In this document: positions 43,963 through 52,619 of the stretch, piece after piece
Numbering within the stretch: the first letter of the stretch is position 1
Layout of the letters: each line of letters begins with the position of its first letter
Source of the DNA: G013214665 sp964649815
GTDB taxonomy: Bacteria; Pseudomonadota; Alphaproteobacteria; Rhodobacterales; Rhodobacteraceae
Assembly: GCA_964649815.1 (NCBI GenBank)
Contig: CAZYQC010000001.1
Location: 1-64,000, forward strand
Reading direction: 5' to 3'
Length of the DNA: 64,000 bases
Position numbers and translations under genes: made by a program
The notes under the pieces: generated by a model
Databases searched by the model: none
The model's input: only the letters and a program-made list of their open reading frames with translations
What the model was told of the DNA's origin: nothing

Positions 43963-45041
43963 TCAACCCTCAACCGCATATTGGCGCGATGGCCCCATAC
44001 GCCCTTGCCGATCTTTCTGGCCCATCGGGCGTAAAGATGGTGTCGCTTTCCCAAAACGAAAGCCTCTTTCCACCTAGCCCGTTGGCAATAGATGCCGGCG
44101 CGAGGGCGATGGCTGCCGCGCATCTTTACCCCGATCCCGATTGGTCCGAGCTTCGAGACGCCTTGGGGCACCATCACGGAATATCATCCGACCGCATTCT
44201 GTGCGGGAACGGGTCGCTGGATCTGATCGGAGCGTTGGGTCGCGCCTTTCTAAGGCCGGGCGACGCGATGGTCGTGCCGGAACACGCTTACCCCTTTTTC
44301 AAAACAGTCGCGCAACTGAACCAAGCGACCCTACACCTATCGCCAGAAACCCACCGTGTAGTGTCGCCAGAGATGATTTTGGACCGTGTCGACGCAAAAA
44401 CGCGCCTTGTGTTCATAGCAAATCCGGCGAACCCCACCGGAACGCGTTTGCCCAAGCCAGACCTTGTGGCACTGCGCTCCGCTTTGCCGCCAAACGTATT
44501 GCTGGTCATTGATGAAGCTTACGGCGAATTCGCGGATCATTTGAACGAGCCGATGTTCGACATGGTCGACTTAGGCAACACAGTTGTCCTTAGAACCTTT
44601 TCCAAAGCATACGGATTGGCGGGTTTGCGCGTTGGTTGGGGGCTTTTCCCACACGACCTAGCCGCAGAGGTCCGCAAAGTTCTGAATCCAAACAATGTCT
44701 CCGTCGTCAGCCAAGCCGCAGCAAAGGCCGCGTTGGATGATCATGGCTACATGCGAAACACATGTGATGTTACCCAATCCATACGTACCCGTATCTCAAA
44801 CACCTTGCGATTTGAGGGCTTTGACATTCAAGAGAGCTTTGCCAATTTCCTCATCATCCCATTTGAGACTGCAGAAATGGCCTTGTCTGCCGATCACGCT
44901 TTGCGCCATGACGGCTTGCTATTGCGCGCTCAAGGCGGCGCTGGCCTACAGACTTGTCTCCGCGCGACCATTTGCGACGCGGATGTTATGGATCGCATGG
45001 TCAAAACGCTGTCAGCTTGGCAACAAGGAGATCATCCATGA
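43959..45041 (+). CDS. HisC-like PLP aminotransferase
   Basis: A 360-residue fold-type I aminotransferase resembling histidinol-phosphate aminotransferase. ILCGNGSLDLIGALGRAF binds the cofactor phosphate, FIANPANPTGTRLP is the conserved NPTG region, VIDEAYGEF contains the PLP-pyridine Asp, and RTFSKAYGLAGLRVGW carries the Schiff-base Lys. Its operon context argues against histidine biosynthesis. It is more likely to transaminate a catabolic intermediate, or to act as a decarboxylase or racemase-type enzyme. Confidence 0.88.
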   Translation: MINPQPHIGAMAPYALADLSGPSGVKMVSLSQNESLFPPSPLAIDAGARAMAAAHLYPDPDWSELRDALGHHHGISSDRILCGNGSLDLIGALGRAFLRPGDAMVVPEHAYPFFKTVAQLNQATLHLSPETHRVVSPEMILDRVDAKTRLVFIANPANPTGTRLPKPDLVALRSALPPNVLLVIDEAYGEFADHLNEPMFDMVDLGNTVVLRTFSKAYGLAGLRVGWGLFPHDLAAEVRKVLNPNNVSVVSQAAAKAALDDHGYMRNTCDVTQSIRTRISNTLRFEGFDIQESFANFLIIPFETAEMALSADHALRHDGLLLRAQGGAGLQTCLRATICDADVMDRMVKTLSAWQQGDHP

Positions 45042-45781
45042 CCACGAACCGCGGCCGCGCGCGCCTGGGCGTTTTGGTGCCATTCACCAACAGCAATCTA
45101 GAGCCCGATCTTGCCTTGATGGCGCCCAACGGCATCTCGCTCCATGTCACGCGCATGGGGGGCTATGACGAAGATGAAATTCCGGACGATGCTCAAATGG
45201 CGGGCCTCGGCGCATCGGATTTGTCCGAACCCTTGCACCTTTTGCAAGGGGTGAAGCCCGACGTGGTACTTTATGGCTGCACGTCAGCGACCCTGACGCA
45301 CGGCGTCAGCTTTGATCAAACATTGGCGCAAAACATTAAGGCAAAAAGCGGTGCCAAAACCGTCACTGCGGCGGGCGCGTTGGTGGCCGCATTGGAAGAG
45401 CTTGGCGCAAAGAGGATTGGGTTTGCCTCGCCCTATGTGCCTGCGATCAATGATCTTGCCATCGGCTTCTTGTCGGACTCTGGCTTTGAAACGATCAAAC
45501 GCTCCGAAGTAACGGAAACTTTGGACAACACAGGCCAAGGGGCACTCACCCCAACTGACGTCTTTGCCCTTGGCGCCAAAGCCGACCATACGGAGGCGGA
45601 TGCAATCGTCCTCTCCTGCACAGATATGAGAAGTGTCGAAACTGTGGGCGAGCTGGAAGCACAGCTAGGAAAGCCTGTGATATGCTCCAATCAGGCTATG
45701 ATGTTTCAGGCTTTGCGCATGTTAGAAATTCCAGACAGTTTGTCAGGGTACGGCAGTTTATTGGAAAGATCCCGCATATGA
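45038..45781 (+). CDS. Maleate isomerase / Asp-Glu racemase-like enzyme (first copy)
   Basis: A 247-residue protein of the Asp/Glu racemase superfamily with the two-cysteine active site of maleate cis-trans isomerase or arylmalonate decarboxylase: YGCTSATLTHG holds the first Cys and LSCTDMRSVE the second. It may isomerise a cis-enedioate, racemise a hydantoin or amino acid, or decarboxylate a malonate. A second, more diverged copy ends the operon. ATG at 45038 is supported by AAGGAGAT, and ATGA overlaps occur at both ends. Confidence 0.85.
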   Translation: MTTNRGRARLGVLVPFTNSNLEPDLALMAPNGISLHVTRMGGYDEDEIPDDAQMAGLGASDLSEPLHLLQGVKPDVVLYGCTSATLTHGVSFDQTLAQNIKAKSGAKTVTAAGALVAALEELGAKRIGFASPYVPAINDLAIGFLSDSGFETIKRSEVTETLDNTGQGALTPTDVFALGAKADHTEADAIVLSCTDMRSVETVGELEAQLGKPVICSNQAMMFQALRMLEIPDSLSGYGSLLERSRI

Positions 45782-47121
45782 ATTTTCAAGACATCTCGGA
45801 TTTTGTCCTGGGCTCCCCAATTGTGCCGCAATCGGCGAAGGACATGACAGCCACGTTGCTCATCGACACGCTTGGCGTTGCTGCAGGCGGGGCCGAAATG
45901 GACGCCGGTGTCATAGCGCGCAACCACGCACTGCGGTTCATGGCGGGCGGTTCCGACCAAGACAGCGCGACGCTGCTGTTTGACGGTCGCAAAGCGTCAC
46001 TTACGGGTGCCAGCTTTGCGCTTGCCACTCAAATCGATAACCTGGACGCGCATGACGGCTATAATCCCGTCAAAGGACATATTGGTTGCGCGGTTGTGCC
46101 GGCCCTCTTTGCATTCGCCGAACATTTGCCCGATCTGACTGGCGCCGAGGCGATTGACGCTCTTGCCATGTCCTATGAAATCGCCGGTCGCGCGGGTCTC
46201 AGCCTGCATGGATCAGTTTCCGATTATCACACATCGGGCGCTTGGAACGCTTTGGGTGTGGCGGCACTGGGCGCCCGTTTGTTCAACCTCAGCCAGGATC
46301 AACTGCGGCAGGCTTTGGGAATTGCAGAGTATCACGGCCCAAGAAGCCAAATGATGCGCGAAATTGCGACGCCGACCATGCTGCATGATGGATCAGGGAT
46401 GGGGGCGATGGTTGGCACTATGGCTGTGCTTTTGGCCCAAGATGGCTTTACCGGCGCACCAGCAATCACCGTCGAAGACGATGCCGTGGCGCATCATTGG
46501 GCCGATCTGGGATCAGTTTGGACTGTTGAACAAAACTATATCAAACCCTACCCGATCTGCAGATGGGCGCATGCGGCGATCGACGCTTTGTCACGCCTGA
46601 TGCAAACGCACGACTTTTCAGCCGATCAGGTTACGCAAATCAACGTTCGCACCTTTCGCGAGGCTGCAGCACTCTTTCCGCGGATGCCCGAGACGACGTC
46701 TCAGGCGCAATATTCTTTGCCCTTTGCACTCGCCGCAATGCTTGTTCATGGCAAGATCACCTCTGACGAAATCACCGGAATTGCCCTTGGCGACGATCGC
46801 CTCGCTGCCATCCTGCCAAAGATTGAGGTCGCAATCGGTCAAGAACATCAGGACCGGTTCCCAGCGGGCCGTTGGTCGGACGTCACAGTACATTTGTCCG
46901 ACGGACAGGTCTTGGCATCCGGCGATCAACCTGCGCGCGGCGGGCCGGACGCCCCGCTTGAGCTGCATGAGATCGAAAGCAAATTTCGCAACATCGCCAG
47001 TATCCTTGCCCCAGAAAGACGCTCAGCGATTTGGGCGATGCGCGACGCCCTTGCCGAGGGTGACGTGCCGCTGAAACATCTAACCCGGCTGATCACAGCA
47101 TCAGTTCAGGACGGATCATGA
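45778..47121 (+). CDS. MmgE/PrpD-family dehydratase/isomerase-like protein
   Basis: A 447-residue member of the MmgE/PrpD family (LLIDTLGVAAGGAEMDAG; ATQIDNLDAHDGYNPVKGH; ALAMSYEIAGRAGLSLHGSV; GIAEYHGPRSQMMREIATP). The family includes 2-methylcitrate dehydratase, cis-aconitate decarboxylase and iminodisuccinate epimerase, all acting on polycarboxylates. It probably handles a di- or tricarboxylic intermediate here. ATGA overlaps with both neighbours show tight coupling. Confidence 0.88.
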   Translation: MNFQDISDFVLGSPIVPQSAKDMTATLLIDTLGVAAGGAEMDAGVIARNHALRFMAGGSDQDSATLLFDGRKASLTGASFALATQIDNLDAHDGYNPVKGHIGCAVVPALFAFAEHLPDLTGAEAIDALAMSYEIAGRAGLSLHGSVSDYHTSGAWNALGVAALGARLFNLSQDQLRQALGIAEYHGPRSQMMREIATPTMLHDGSGMGAMVGTMAVLLAQDGFTGAPAITVEDDAVAHHWADLGSVWTVEQNYIKPYPICRWAHAAIDALSRLMQTHDFSADQVTQINVRTFREAAALFPRMPETTSQAQYSLPFALAAMLVHGKITSDEITGIALGDDRLAAILPKIEVAIGQEHQDRFPAGRWSDVTVHLSDGQVLASGDQPARGGPDAPLELHEIESKFRNIASILAPERRSAIWAMRDALAEGDVPLKHLTRLITASVQDGS

Positions 47122-48089
47122 CCAAAGCCATTCGCATTCTTTTGCACAACGCAAAAACACATCACCTCGAAGCTTGGCTGCGGGCCGCGCAGCCGCATGT
47201 CGATGTCGTGACCTGCAATACCCACGAAGGCGTGGCTGCGGTGATCGAAAATCAAAAGCCCGACGTCGCTTATTCCATTCGATACACCGGCACCTCTGAC
47301 TATCCGCGCGACGCCTTTCTCGCGCCCGGCGGTCCCAAATGGATTGCGGTTGGCGGATCCGGCACGGATCACTTTGGAAGCTGGGACACAGAGGCCGTCA
47401 CTTTGACAAACGCGGCGGGTGTCGCGGCCGACATGATGGCGGAATACATCTTTGGTGGGTTCTTACATTTCAGCCTCGATATCCCTGGATTGCAACGCGA
47501 CCAATCCGCGAAAACATGGGACGTTGGCCGCCTGGTTCGACCCTTGCACGGCAAAACGCTTTTGATCGTCGGGCTTGGACAAACCGGTCAAGCCGTCGCG
47601 CGGCGCGCCAAAGCCTTTGGTATGCGCGTATTGGGAACCCGCGCGCGCCCTGCAGCAACGGAATGCGTCGACGAAGTGCACGCCGCAGACCGCATCGCAC
47701 AACTCATGCCGCGCGCGGATTTTGTGGCCGTCGCGACACCACTGTTGCCCAGCACACGCGGTCTTATCGGGAAAACCGCCATTTCCGTGATGAAAAAAGG
47801 CGCTGTTCTAGCGGATGTCTCGCGCGGCGGCGTCGTTGACCACACTGCCCTGCGCGATGCTTTGATCTCTGGTCAGCTGGGCGGTGCGGCATTGGATGTC
47901 TTTGAACAAGAGCCGCTGCCGCCGGAAAGCCCTCTGTGGAATACACCCAATGTGCTGATATCGCCCCATTGTTCTTCGGTTCACGCCGAGTGGGAGCGGG
48001 CGTCTTTCGACCTCTTTCTCAAGAACCTGGATCGCTATCTGAATGATCAGCCGCTCTTCAACGTTGTGGATCCCGGCCGGGGTTACTAG
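47118..48089 (+). CDS. D-isomer 2-hydroxyacid dehydrogenase family enzyme
   Basis: A 323-residue NAD(P)-dependent 2-hydroxyacid dehydrogenase. The Rossmann motif is IVGLGQTGQAVARRAKAFG. The catalytic Arg lies in ADVSRGGVVDHTAL and the His in LISPHCSSVHAEW. It interconverts a 2-oxo acid and a 2-hydroxy acid (glyoxylate or hydroxypyruvate reductase is a common assignment), using NADH or NADPH. The ATGA overlap with the MmgE/PrpD gene places it in the same pathway. A 33-bp gap follows, before the ammonia-lyase gene. Confidence 0.9.
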   Translation: MTKAIRILLHNAKTHHLEAWLRAAQPHVDVVTCNTHEGVAAVIENQKPDVAYSIRYTGTSDYPRDAFLAPGGPKWIAVGGSGTDHFGSWDTEAVTLTNAAGVAADMMAEYIFGGFLHFSLDIPGLQRDQSAKTWDVGRLVRPLHGKTLLIVGLGQTGQAVARRAKAFGMRVLGTRARPAATECVDEVHAADRIAQLMPRADFVAVATPLLPSTRGLIGKTAISVMKKGAVLADVSRGGVVDHTALRDALISGQLGGAALDVFEQEPLPPESPLWNTPNVLISPHCSSVHAEWERASFDLFLKNLDRYLNDQPLFNVVDPGRGY

Positions 48090-48122
48090 CGTTGATTCAA
48101 ATGATAAAAGGGGTGAGATACC

Positions 48123-49160
48123 GTGGACGTTTACCGGCACAATCCATCGAAAACCGCGGTACGTCTTCCAGAGGATGTGCCGGACCCAAGCGTTGATTTT
48201 CAAGCGCCACGCGAGTTGATCTCCAAATGCCCTAAGGCAGGCGCCACACCGCTTATCAACGCCCGTGATCTCGCTAAGGCTGTCGGGGTTGGCCAATTCT
48301 GGATCAAAGACGAACGCGCCCGTATGGGCCTTGGCAGTTTCAAGGCGCTTGGTGCGGCTTACGTCATAGCCTGCGACGCTGCCGATGGCGTTTCCAAAGG
48401 ACGGACTTATGTGACGGCCAGTGCTGGGAACCACGGGCTGTCTGTTGCCGCAGGTGCCGCCGCTTTCCAAGCAAAATCCAGGGTTTTCATCTCCGAAACA
48501 GTCCCAGAAGGGTTTGCCGCGCGCCTGGCGGCACAAGGTGCGGAAGTCGTGCGCCAAGGCGCCACCTACGAAGACAGCATGGCCGCAGCCGAGCAATCTG
48601 CAAAGGACACCGGCGCAATTCTTTTGTCCGATAGCTCCTGGCCCGGATATTTCGACGCGCCGCATCGGTTGATGGAAGGCTACCTTGTCCTCATGTCAGA
48701 GGTCTTTGAGCAGATTCCAGAACCGCCCACGCACATATTCCTGCAGGCTGGTGTCGGGGGACTGGCCGGTGCTTGCGCCGCGGCGGCGCGGTCGCAGTGG
48801 GGCGATGCACCGACGATCACCGTGGTCGAGCCTGACGTCGCACCGGCGCTGAAAGCATCCGTCGAAGCGGGTCACGCCGTGACAACGCAAGGACCGATTT
48901 CCAGCATGGGCCGCTTGGACTGTAAAGAGCCGTCTTTGATCGCACTGAAAGGGCTTGCACGGGACGCAAACCTGTTCGCAACTCTCACCGAAGAAGAAGG
49001 CGAGCGTGGCGCGGAGCGTCTTGCAAGCTTGGGCTATGCAACGACGCCCTCGGGCGGTGCTGGCATTGCGGCATGCCTTGCCGAAGACGCCCGATCCCAT
49101 TTCGATTTGTCTTCGGACGCCCGTGTTTTGGCGATCCTCAGCGAAGAAGCCGCGGCATGA
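48123..49160 (+). CDS. PLP-dependent ammonia-lyase (diaminopropionate/threonine dehydratase-like)
   Basis: A 345-residue fold-type II PLP enzyme. The cofactor Lys is in MGLGSFKALGAAY, the PLP-phosphate loop is GVGGLAGACAAAA, and TASAGNHGLSVAAGAAAF is the substrate-binding loop. The closest general match is diaminopropionate ammonia-lyase or the ectoine-pathway EutB type, although it is shorter than the former (about 400). It would release ammonia from an amino acid to give a 2-oxo acid. The start is GTG at 48123, behind AAGGGGTGAG. Confidence 0.87.
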   Translation: MDVYRHNPSKTAVRLPEDVPDPSVDFQAPRELISKCPKAGATPLINARDLAKAVGVGQFWIKDERARMGLGSFKALGAAYVIACDAADGVSKGRTYVTASAGNHGLSVAAGAAAFQAKSRVFISETVPEGFAARLAAQGAEVVRQGATYEDSMAAAEQSAKDTGAILLSDSSWPGYFDAPHRLMEGYLVLMSEVFEQIPEPPTHIFLQAGVGGLAGACAAAARSQWGDAPTITVVEPDVAPALKASVEAGHAVTTQGPISSMGRLDCKEPSLIALKGLARDANLFATLTEEEGERGAERLASLGYATTPSGGAGIAACLAEDARSHFDLSSDARVLAILSEEAAA

Positions 49161-50317
49161 CGTTCCCGGCGCGGGGTTTTCCCGAAAGCGAATTCCGCGA
49201 ACGTACTGCTCGGGCTCAGAGCTTGATGGGGCAACATGGCCTCTCTGCCTTGCTGCTCACAACAGAAGCGGACATCCGGTATTTCACGGGATTTCTCACC
49301 CGATTTTGGGAAAGCCCAACGCGGCCTTGGTTCGTGGTCGTTCCGGCCTCGGGAGATCCGATTGCGGTCATCCCCTCCATCGGAGCGCATCTGATGGGCC
49401 AGAGCTGGCTAAGCGATATCCGAACTTGGCAAGCCCCGGATTACCGCGATGACGGTGTCACACTCTTGGCCGATACGCTGGCGCAGGTCGTACCCGCAAA
49501 GGATCGCATTGGGGTACCCAGCGGACTGGAAACCCATGTGCGCATGCCACTTCAGAGTTGGAGCACTTTGCAGTCTATGCTCCAAGATCGAAGCTGGACT
49601 TCGGATCTGGGTATTCTGCGCGACCTTCGAATGGTCAAATCTGAATTAGAAATCGCTAAGATTGAGACCGCGTGCGCCATTGGGCAGCGCGTTTTTGATA
49701 AAGTTCCGACATTGGCCACCAAAGGTGTGGCTTTGGATGTCGTTTTTCGAAAATTCCAGATGGCCTGTTTGGATCAGGGCGCTGATTGGGTTTCTTACCT
49801 GGCAGGTGCTGCGGATCAAGGTGGATACGGCGACGTCATTTCACCCGCGTCTTCGCGCGCGCTTCAAGACGGGGATGTTTTGATGCTGGACACGGGTTTG
49901 GTGTGGGACGGATATTTTTGCGATTTTGATCGTAACTATTCTGTTGGAGCCGCCAAACCCCATGTGAGCGCGGCCTATCAAAGGCTTTTGGATGCCACCG
50001 ATTCCGCGTTTGAGATTGCGCGCCCCGGCGCGACGATCAGTGATTTGTTCCACGCGATGAATGCACAGGTTTCTAACGGCGATGGGGCCGGCTCCGTCGG
50101 TCGTTTTGGACATGGGTTGGGCATGCAACTCACCGAAAATCCGTCGATCATTCCAGACGACAAAACTGTTCTAAAGCCGGGCATGGTGCTCACCTTAGAG
50201 CCGAGCTGTACGCTCGATCACGGCAAAACGTTGGTTCACGAGGAAAACATCGTTGTGACCGAGACTGGCGCCAGATATTTGTCGCAACCCGCCCCGCGTA
50301 CTTTGCCAGAGATTTGA
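49157..50317 (+). CDS. M24-family metallohydrolase (creatinase/Xaa-Pro peptidase/ectoine hydrolase-like)
   Basis: A 386-residue pita-bread-fold enzyme. The M24 metal ligands are all visible: Asp in MLDTGLVWDG and CDFDRN, His in GHGLGMQLTENP, and Glu in LEPSCT and VHEENIVVT, so it should be an active di-metal hydrolase. The N-terminal domain (TEADIRYFTGFLTRFW) is of the creatinase type. It could cleave a ring amidine or imide, as ectoine hydrolase or creatinase does, or act as an Xaa-Pro dipeptidase. Start 49157 is chosen for its ATGA overlap with the ammonia-lyase stop. Confidence 0.88.
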   Translation: MTFPARGFPESEFRERTARAQSLMGQHGLSALLLTTEADIRYFTGFLTRFWESPTRPWFVVVPASGDPIAVIPSIGAHLMGQSWLSDIRTWQAPDYRDDGVTLLADTLAQVVPAKDRIGVPSGLETHVRMPLQSWSTLQSMLQDRSWTSDLGILRDLRMVKSELEIAKIETACAIGQRVFDKVPTLATKGVALDVVFRKFQMACLDQGADWVSYLAGAADQGGYGDVISPASSRALQDGDVLMLDTGLVWDGYFCDFDRNYSVGAAKPHVSAAYQRLLDATDSAFEIARPGATISDLFHAMNAQVSNGDGAGSVGRFGHGLGMQLTENPSIIPDDKTVLKPGMVLTLEPSCTLDHGKTLVHEENIVVTETGARYLSQPAPRTLPEI

Positions 50318-50326
50318 GCCTGTTTC

Positions 50327-51052
50327 ATGCGGTTTGCAGCAGAGATAACTCAAGACATGCGGCCCCAGATGGGGCTGGTTGTCCTTCAAGCTGACGAAAC
50401 CATCGAGGATGAGTTTCGCGCGACGCTCACACCGGACGTTAGCCTCCTGGTGACGCGCATCCCCTCTGGCGAAGAAGTCTCTGCCGACAGCTTGGCTGAA
50501 ATGAAAAATCACTTGGGCCGCGCTGTCAGCTTGTTTCCTTCTGGAAAGTCCTTTGACGTGATCGGATACGCATGCACCTCGGCGACTGCCGAGATTGGCG
50601 CAGAAAATGTCGCGGCAGAGATAGGGCAAAGCGTTTCAACACGCGCTGTTACCGATCCGTTAAGTGCCCTTGTCGCAGCGTGCCAAACGCTCGACGCGAG
50701 CCGCATCGCGTTTTTGTCGCCCTATGTTGAAGACGTCTCCGCCAAGATACGCGACCGTTTGGAGCGATCGGGCATCGCCACCCCAATCTTTGGGAGTTTC
50801 AGCGAAGCCGAAGAAGCGCGCGTTGCCCGCATAAGCGAAGCCTCGATCAAAGATGCTGCGCGCCAACTGCTGCAAAAGGGGGCCGTCGACGCATTGTTCA
50901 TGTCCTGCACGAATTTGCGAACCTCCGCCGTTCGACACAGCGTGGGACAAGAGTTTGGCCTCCCTGTTTTGTCGAGCAATTCAGTTCTCGCTTGGCACAT
51001 GTTGGCTTTGTCGAGCGCATCACCGAATGGCCTACGTCCTGACGCGGTCTGA
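50327..51052 (+). CDS. Maleate isomerase / Asp-Glu racemase-like enzyme (second copy)
   Basis: A 241-residue relative of the isomerase-type gene at 45038, with both active-site cysteines kept: YACTSATAEIG and MSCTNLRTSAV. The rest of the sequence has diverged, so the two copies probably act on different substrates or steps. It is the last gene of the operon, 9 bp after the M24 gene, and ends 4 bp before a convergent gene. Confidence 0.83.
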   Translation: MRFAAEITQDMRPQMGLVVLQADETIEDEFRATLTPDVSLLVTRIPSGEEVSADSLAEMKNHLGRAVSLFPSGKSFDVIGYACTSATAEIGAENVAAEIGQSVSTRAVTDPLSALVAACQTLDASRIAFLSPYVEDVSAKIRDRLERSGIATPIFGSFSEAEEARVARISEASIKDAARQLLQKGAVDALFMSCTNLRTSAVRHSVGQEFGLPVLSSNSVLAWHMLALSSASPNGLRPDAV

Positions 51053-51056
51053 AGAC

Positions 51057-51836
51057 CTACTCGCTGACTTGCACCACTTCTGTGCCTTGGTTTGCACGCA
51101 GCCAATCAGCGACAAACGCATCAACCGTTTCCAACATCGCGATCTCGGCCGTTAGGTTTGAATTGTTGAAAGCTTGTCCAATGGATTTGGACCACGTGGT
51201 TGCCATGAACCTGACCGACACGTCCCGCGTGAGCGATACAGACTGTTTCAATTGCAATGCCGCGCGGAAGGGCCGCACACAGCCGCGGTCATCGCGCATC
51301 GGTGAAAAACTTATCGCCAGATGCGCGTGCCCTTCGTCCAAGGCTGCTTCTTCTTCCGTGAGTATGCGAATGCCGAGGGCCTGGAACTGTGCAGAAAAGC
51401 GGTCGTGTAGAACAACGCCAAACGTGTCGGCCAAGCCATTTGGGCCCTTGACCGGGCGGGCATCAAAATAGATCGCATTTAACCCTTTGAGAGAACCCGC
51501 CTGGTCTGTCATCGGAAAGCTCTCTAACTCAGCGGTCAACGCATCAGACGGCACCGAGCATTCCGCAACCGCGTGGCGGCGCATGTCGGGCAAATCCGTC
51601 ATGTCGGCCCGTTGGGACAAAACCCCTAAAAATGCATCAATCGCCTCGGAATTCATCCGCAAGGCTTGTCGGCTTGTTTTAATCGGCTCCTCTAGACAGG
51701 TGGAGAGCGCCGAGCAATCACCGTCAAGTTCGGACGCTTCTAGGTACAGCCAACGATCTTGGGCCGCGACCCCCTGTGCAAAGCATGTGGCCACCAATGT
51801 AGCCCACAGCAAAATAAACTGACGAAACGCGTGCAT
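51057..51836 (-). CDS. Hypothetical secreted protein
   Basis: A 259-residue protein with a clear signal peptide (FRQFILLWATLVATCFAQGV, cleaved after VAAQ or nearby), so it is periplasmic or exported. The mature part has several Cys (CSALSTCLEE, AECSVPSD, RGCVRPF) that could form disulfides, and mixed alpha/beta content. I do not recognise the family. The start at 51836 is supported by GGAGG four bases upstream. It precedes no related gene; the L,D-transpeptidase lies just upstream on the same strand. Confidence 0.7.
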   Translation of the reverse strand: MHAFRQFILLWATLVATCFAQGVAAQDRWLYLEASELDGDCSALSTCLEEPIKTSRQALRMNSEAIDAFLGVLSQRADMTDLPDMRRHAVAECSVPSDALTAELESFPMTDQAGSLKGLNAIYFDARPVKGPNGLADTFGVVLHDRFSAQFQALGIRILTEEEAALDEGHAHLAISFSPMRDDRGCVRPFRAALQLKQSVSLTRDVSVRFMATTWSKSIGQAFNNSNLTAEIAMLETVDAFVADWLRANQGTEVVQVSE

Positions 51837-51917
51837 CTTGCCTCCTGCCAACTGTTTGGCAGGCGGAATAAAGGACAAGCCTTTACATTCGCTAAACGGC
51901 CCAAGCCCGACTGCGTC

Positions 51918-52469
51918 TTACAAAACGGTCACAACCGTCCCGATTGGAACACGCTCATACAGGTCTTCAACATGCTCGTTCAGCATACGGATACAGCCGT
52001 TTGAAACAGATTGACCAATCGTCTTGGGCTGGGTGGTGCCGTGAATGCGGAAATACGTATCGACACCATTTTGGAACAGATAGAGCGCCCGCGCACCAAG
52101 CGGATTACCCGGCCCGCCCGGCATGATGTAATCGTTGTCAACGAATTTCGCGTAAGCCACCGGGTCGCGTTCAATCATGTCATTCGTCGGCCGCCACGTC
52201 GGCCATTCTTTCTTGACGTCAATCGTCGCCGAGCCAGTGAATTCCAGTCCCGCGCGGCCAACCCCAACTCCGTACCGGATGGCTTTGCGCGGTTCGGTCA
52301 CCCAATAAAGATAGAAACTGCGGGGCAGGATCAGGATTTGGCCGGGCTCAAACTCTTTCTTGATCCGTACCTCTTGCGGGGTGGGATCGAAAGTGACTGT
52401 GTTGGCCTCAAGCGCCATCGGCAAGGCAGAAGCGGCAAGAGTCGTGGAAAGAAATGCGCGGCGATCCAT
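51918..52469 (-). CDS. L,D-transpeptidase (YkuD family)
   Basis: A 183-residue periplasmic peptidoglycan enzyme. The N-terminus (DRRAFLSTTLAASALPMALE) is a twin-arginine-like signal peptide. The catalytic motif H-x-n-S-x-G-C-x-R is visible as YFRIHGTTQP and SVSNGCIRML, giving His, Ser, Cys and Arg of the active site. It forms 3-3 cross-links or attaches proteins to peptidoglycan. The ATG at 52469 is preferred over a TTG four codons upstream because the signal begins there. Confidence 0.9.
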   Translation of the reverse strand: MDRRAFLSTTLAASALPMALEANTVTFDPTPQEVRIKKEFEPGQILILPRSFYLYWVTEPRKAIRYGVGVGRAGLEFTGSATIDVKKEWPTWRPTNDMIERDPVAYAKFVDNDYIMPGGPGNPLGARALYLFQNGVDTYFRIHGTTQPKTIGQSVSNGCIRMLNEHVEDLYERVPIGTVVTVL

Positions 52470-52619
52470 CGTAAAATCCAAAATTGCTAATTTTGTGTAC
52501 GATTCTTCTCAAAGAGAGCGCAAAAATCAAGAAATTCAGGCGAGGCGATCACGGAAATGCGAGCCCTGAAGCAGGGCTGCACTTTTCCCGATGCGAAGAG
52601 GGCGACTTTTGCGATTGGC

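Noticed and set aside
47808..48665. 285-codon minus-strand frame
   Set aside because: It is antisense to the hydroxyacid dehydrogenase and ammonia-lyase genes, both with intact motifs.
40217..51052. Reading the operon as the ectoine degradation pathway
   Set aside because: Only the ammonia-lyase and M24 members resemble it; DoeB, EutC, the transporter and the Lrp-type DoeX are missing, while HyuAB and the isomerases do not belong to it.
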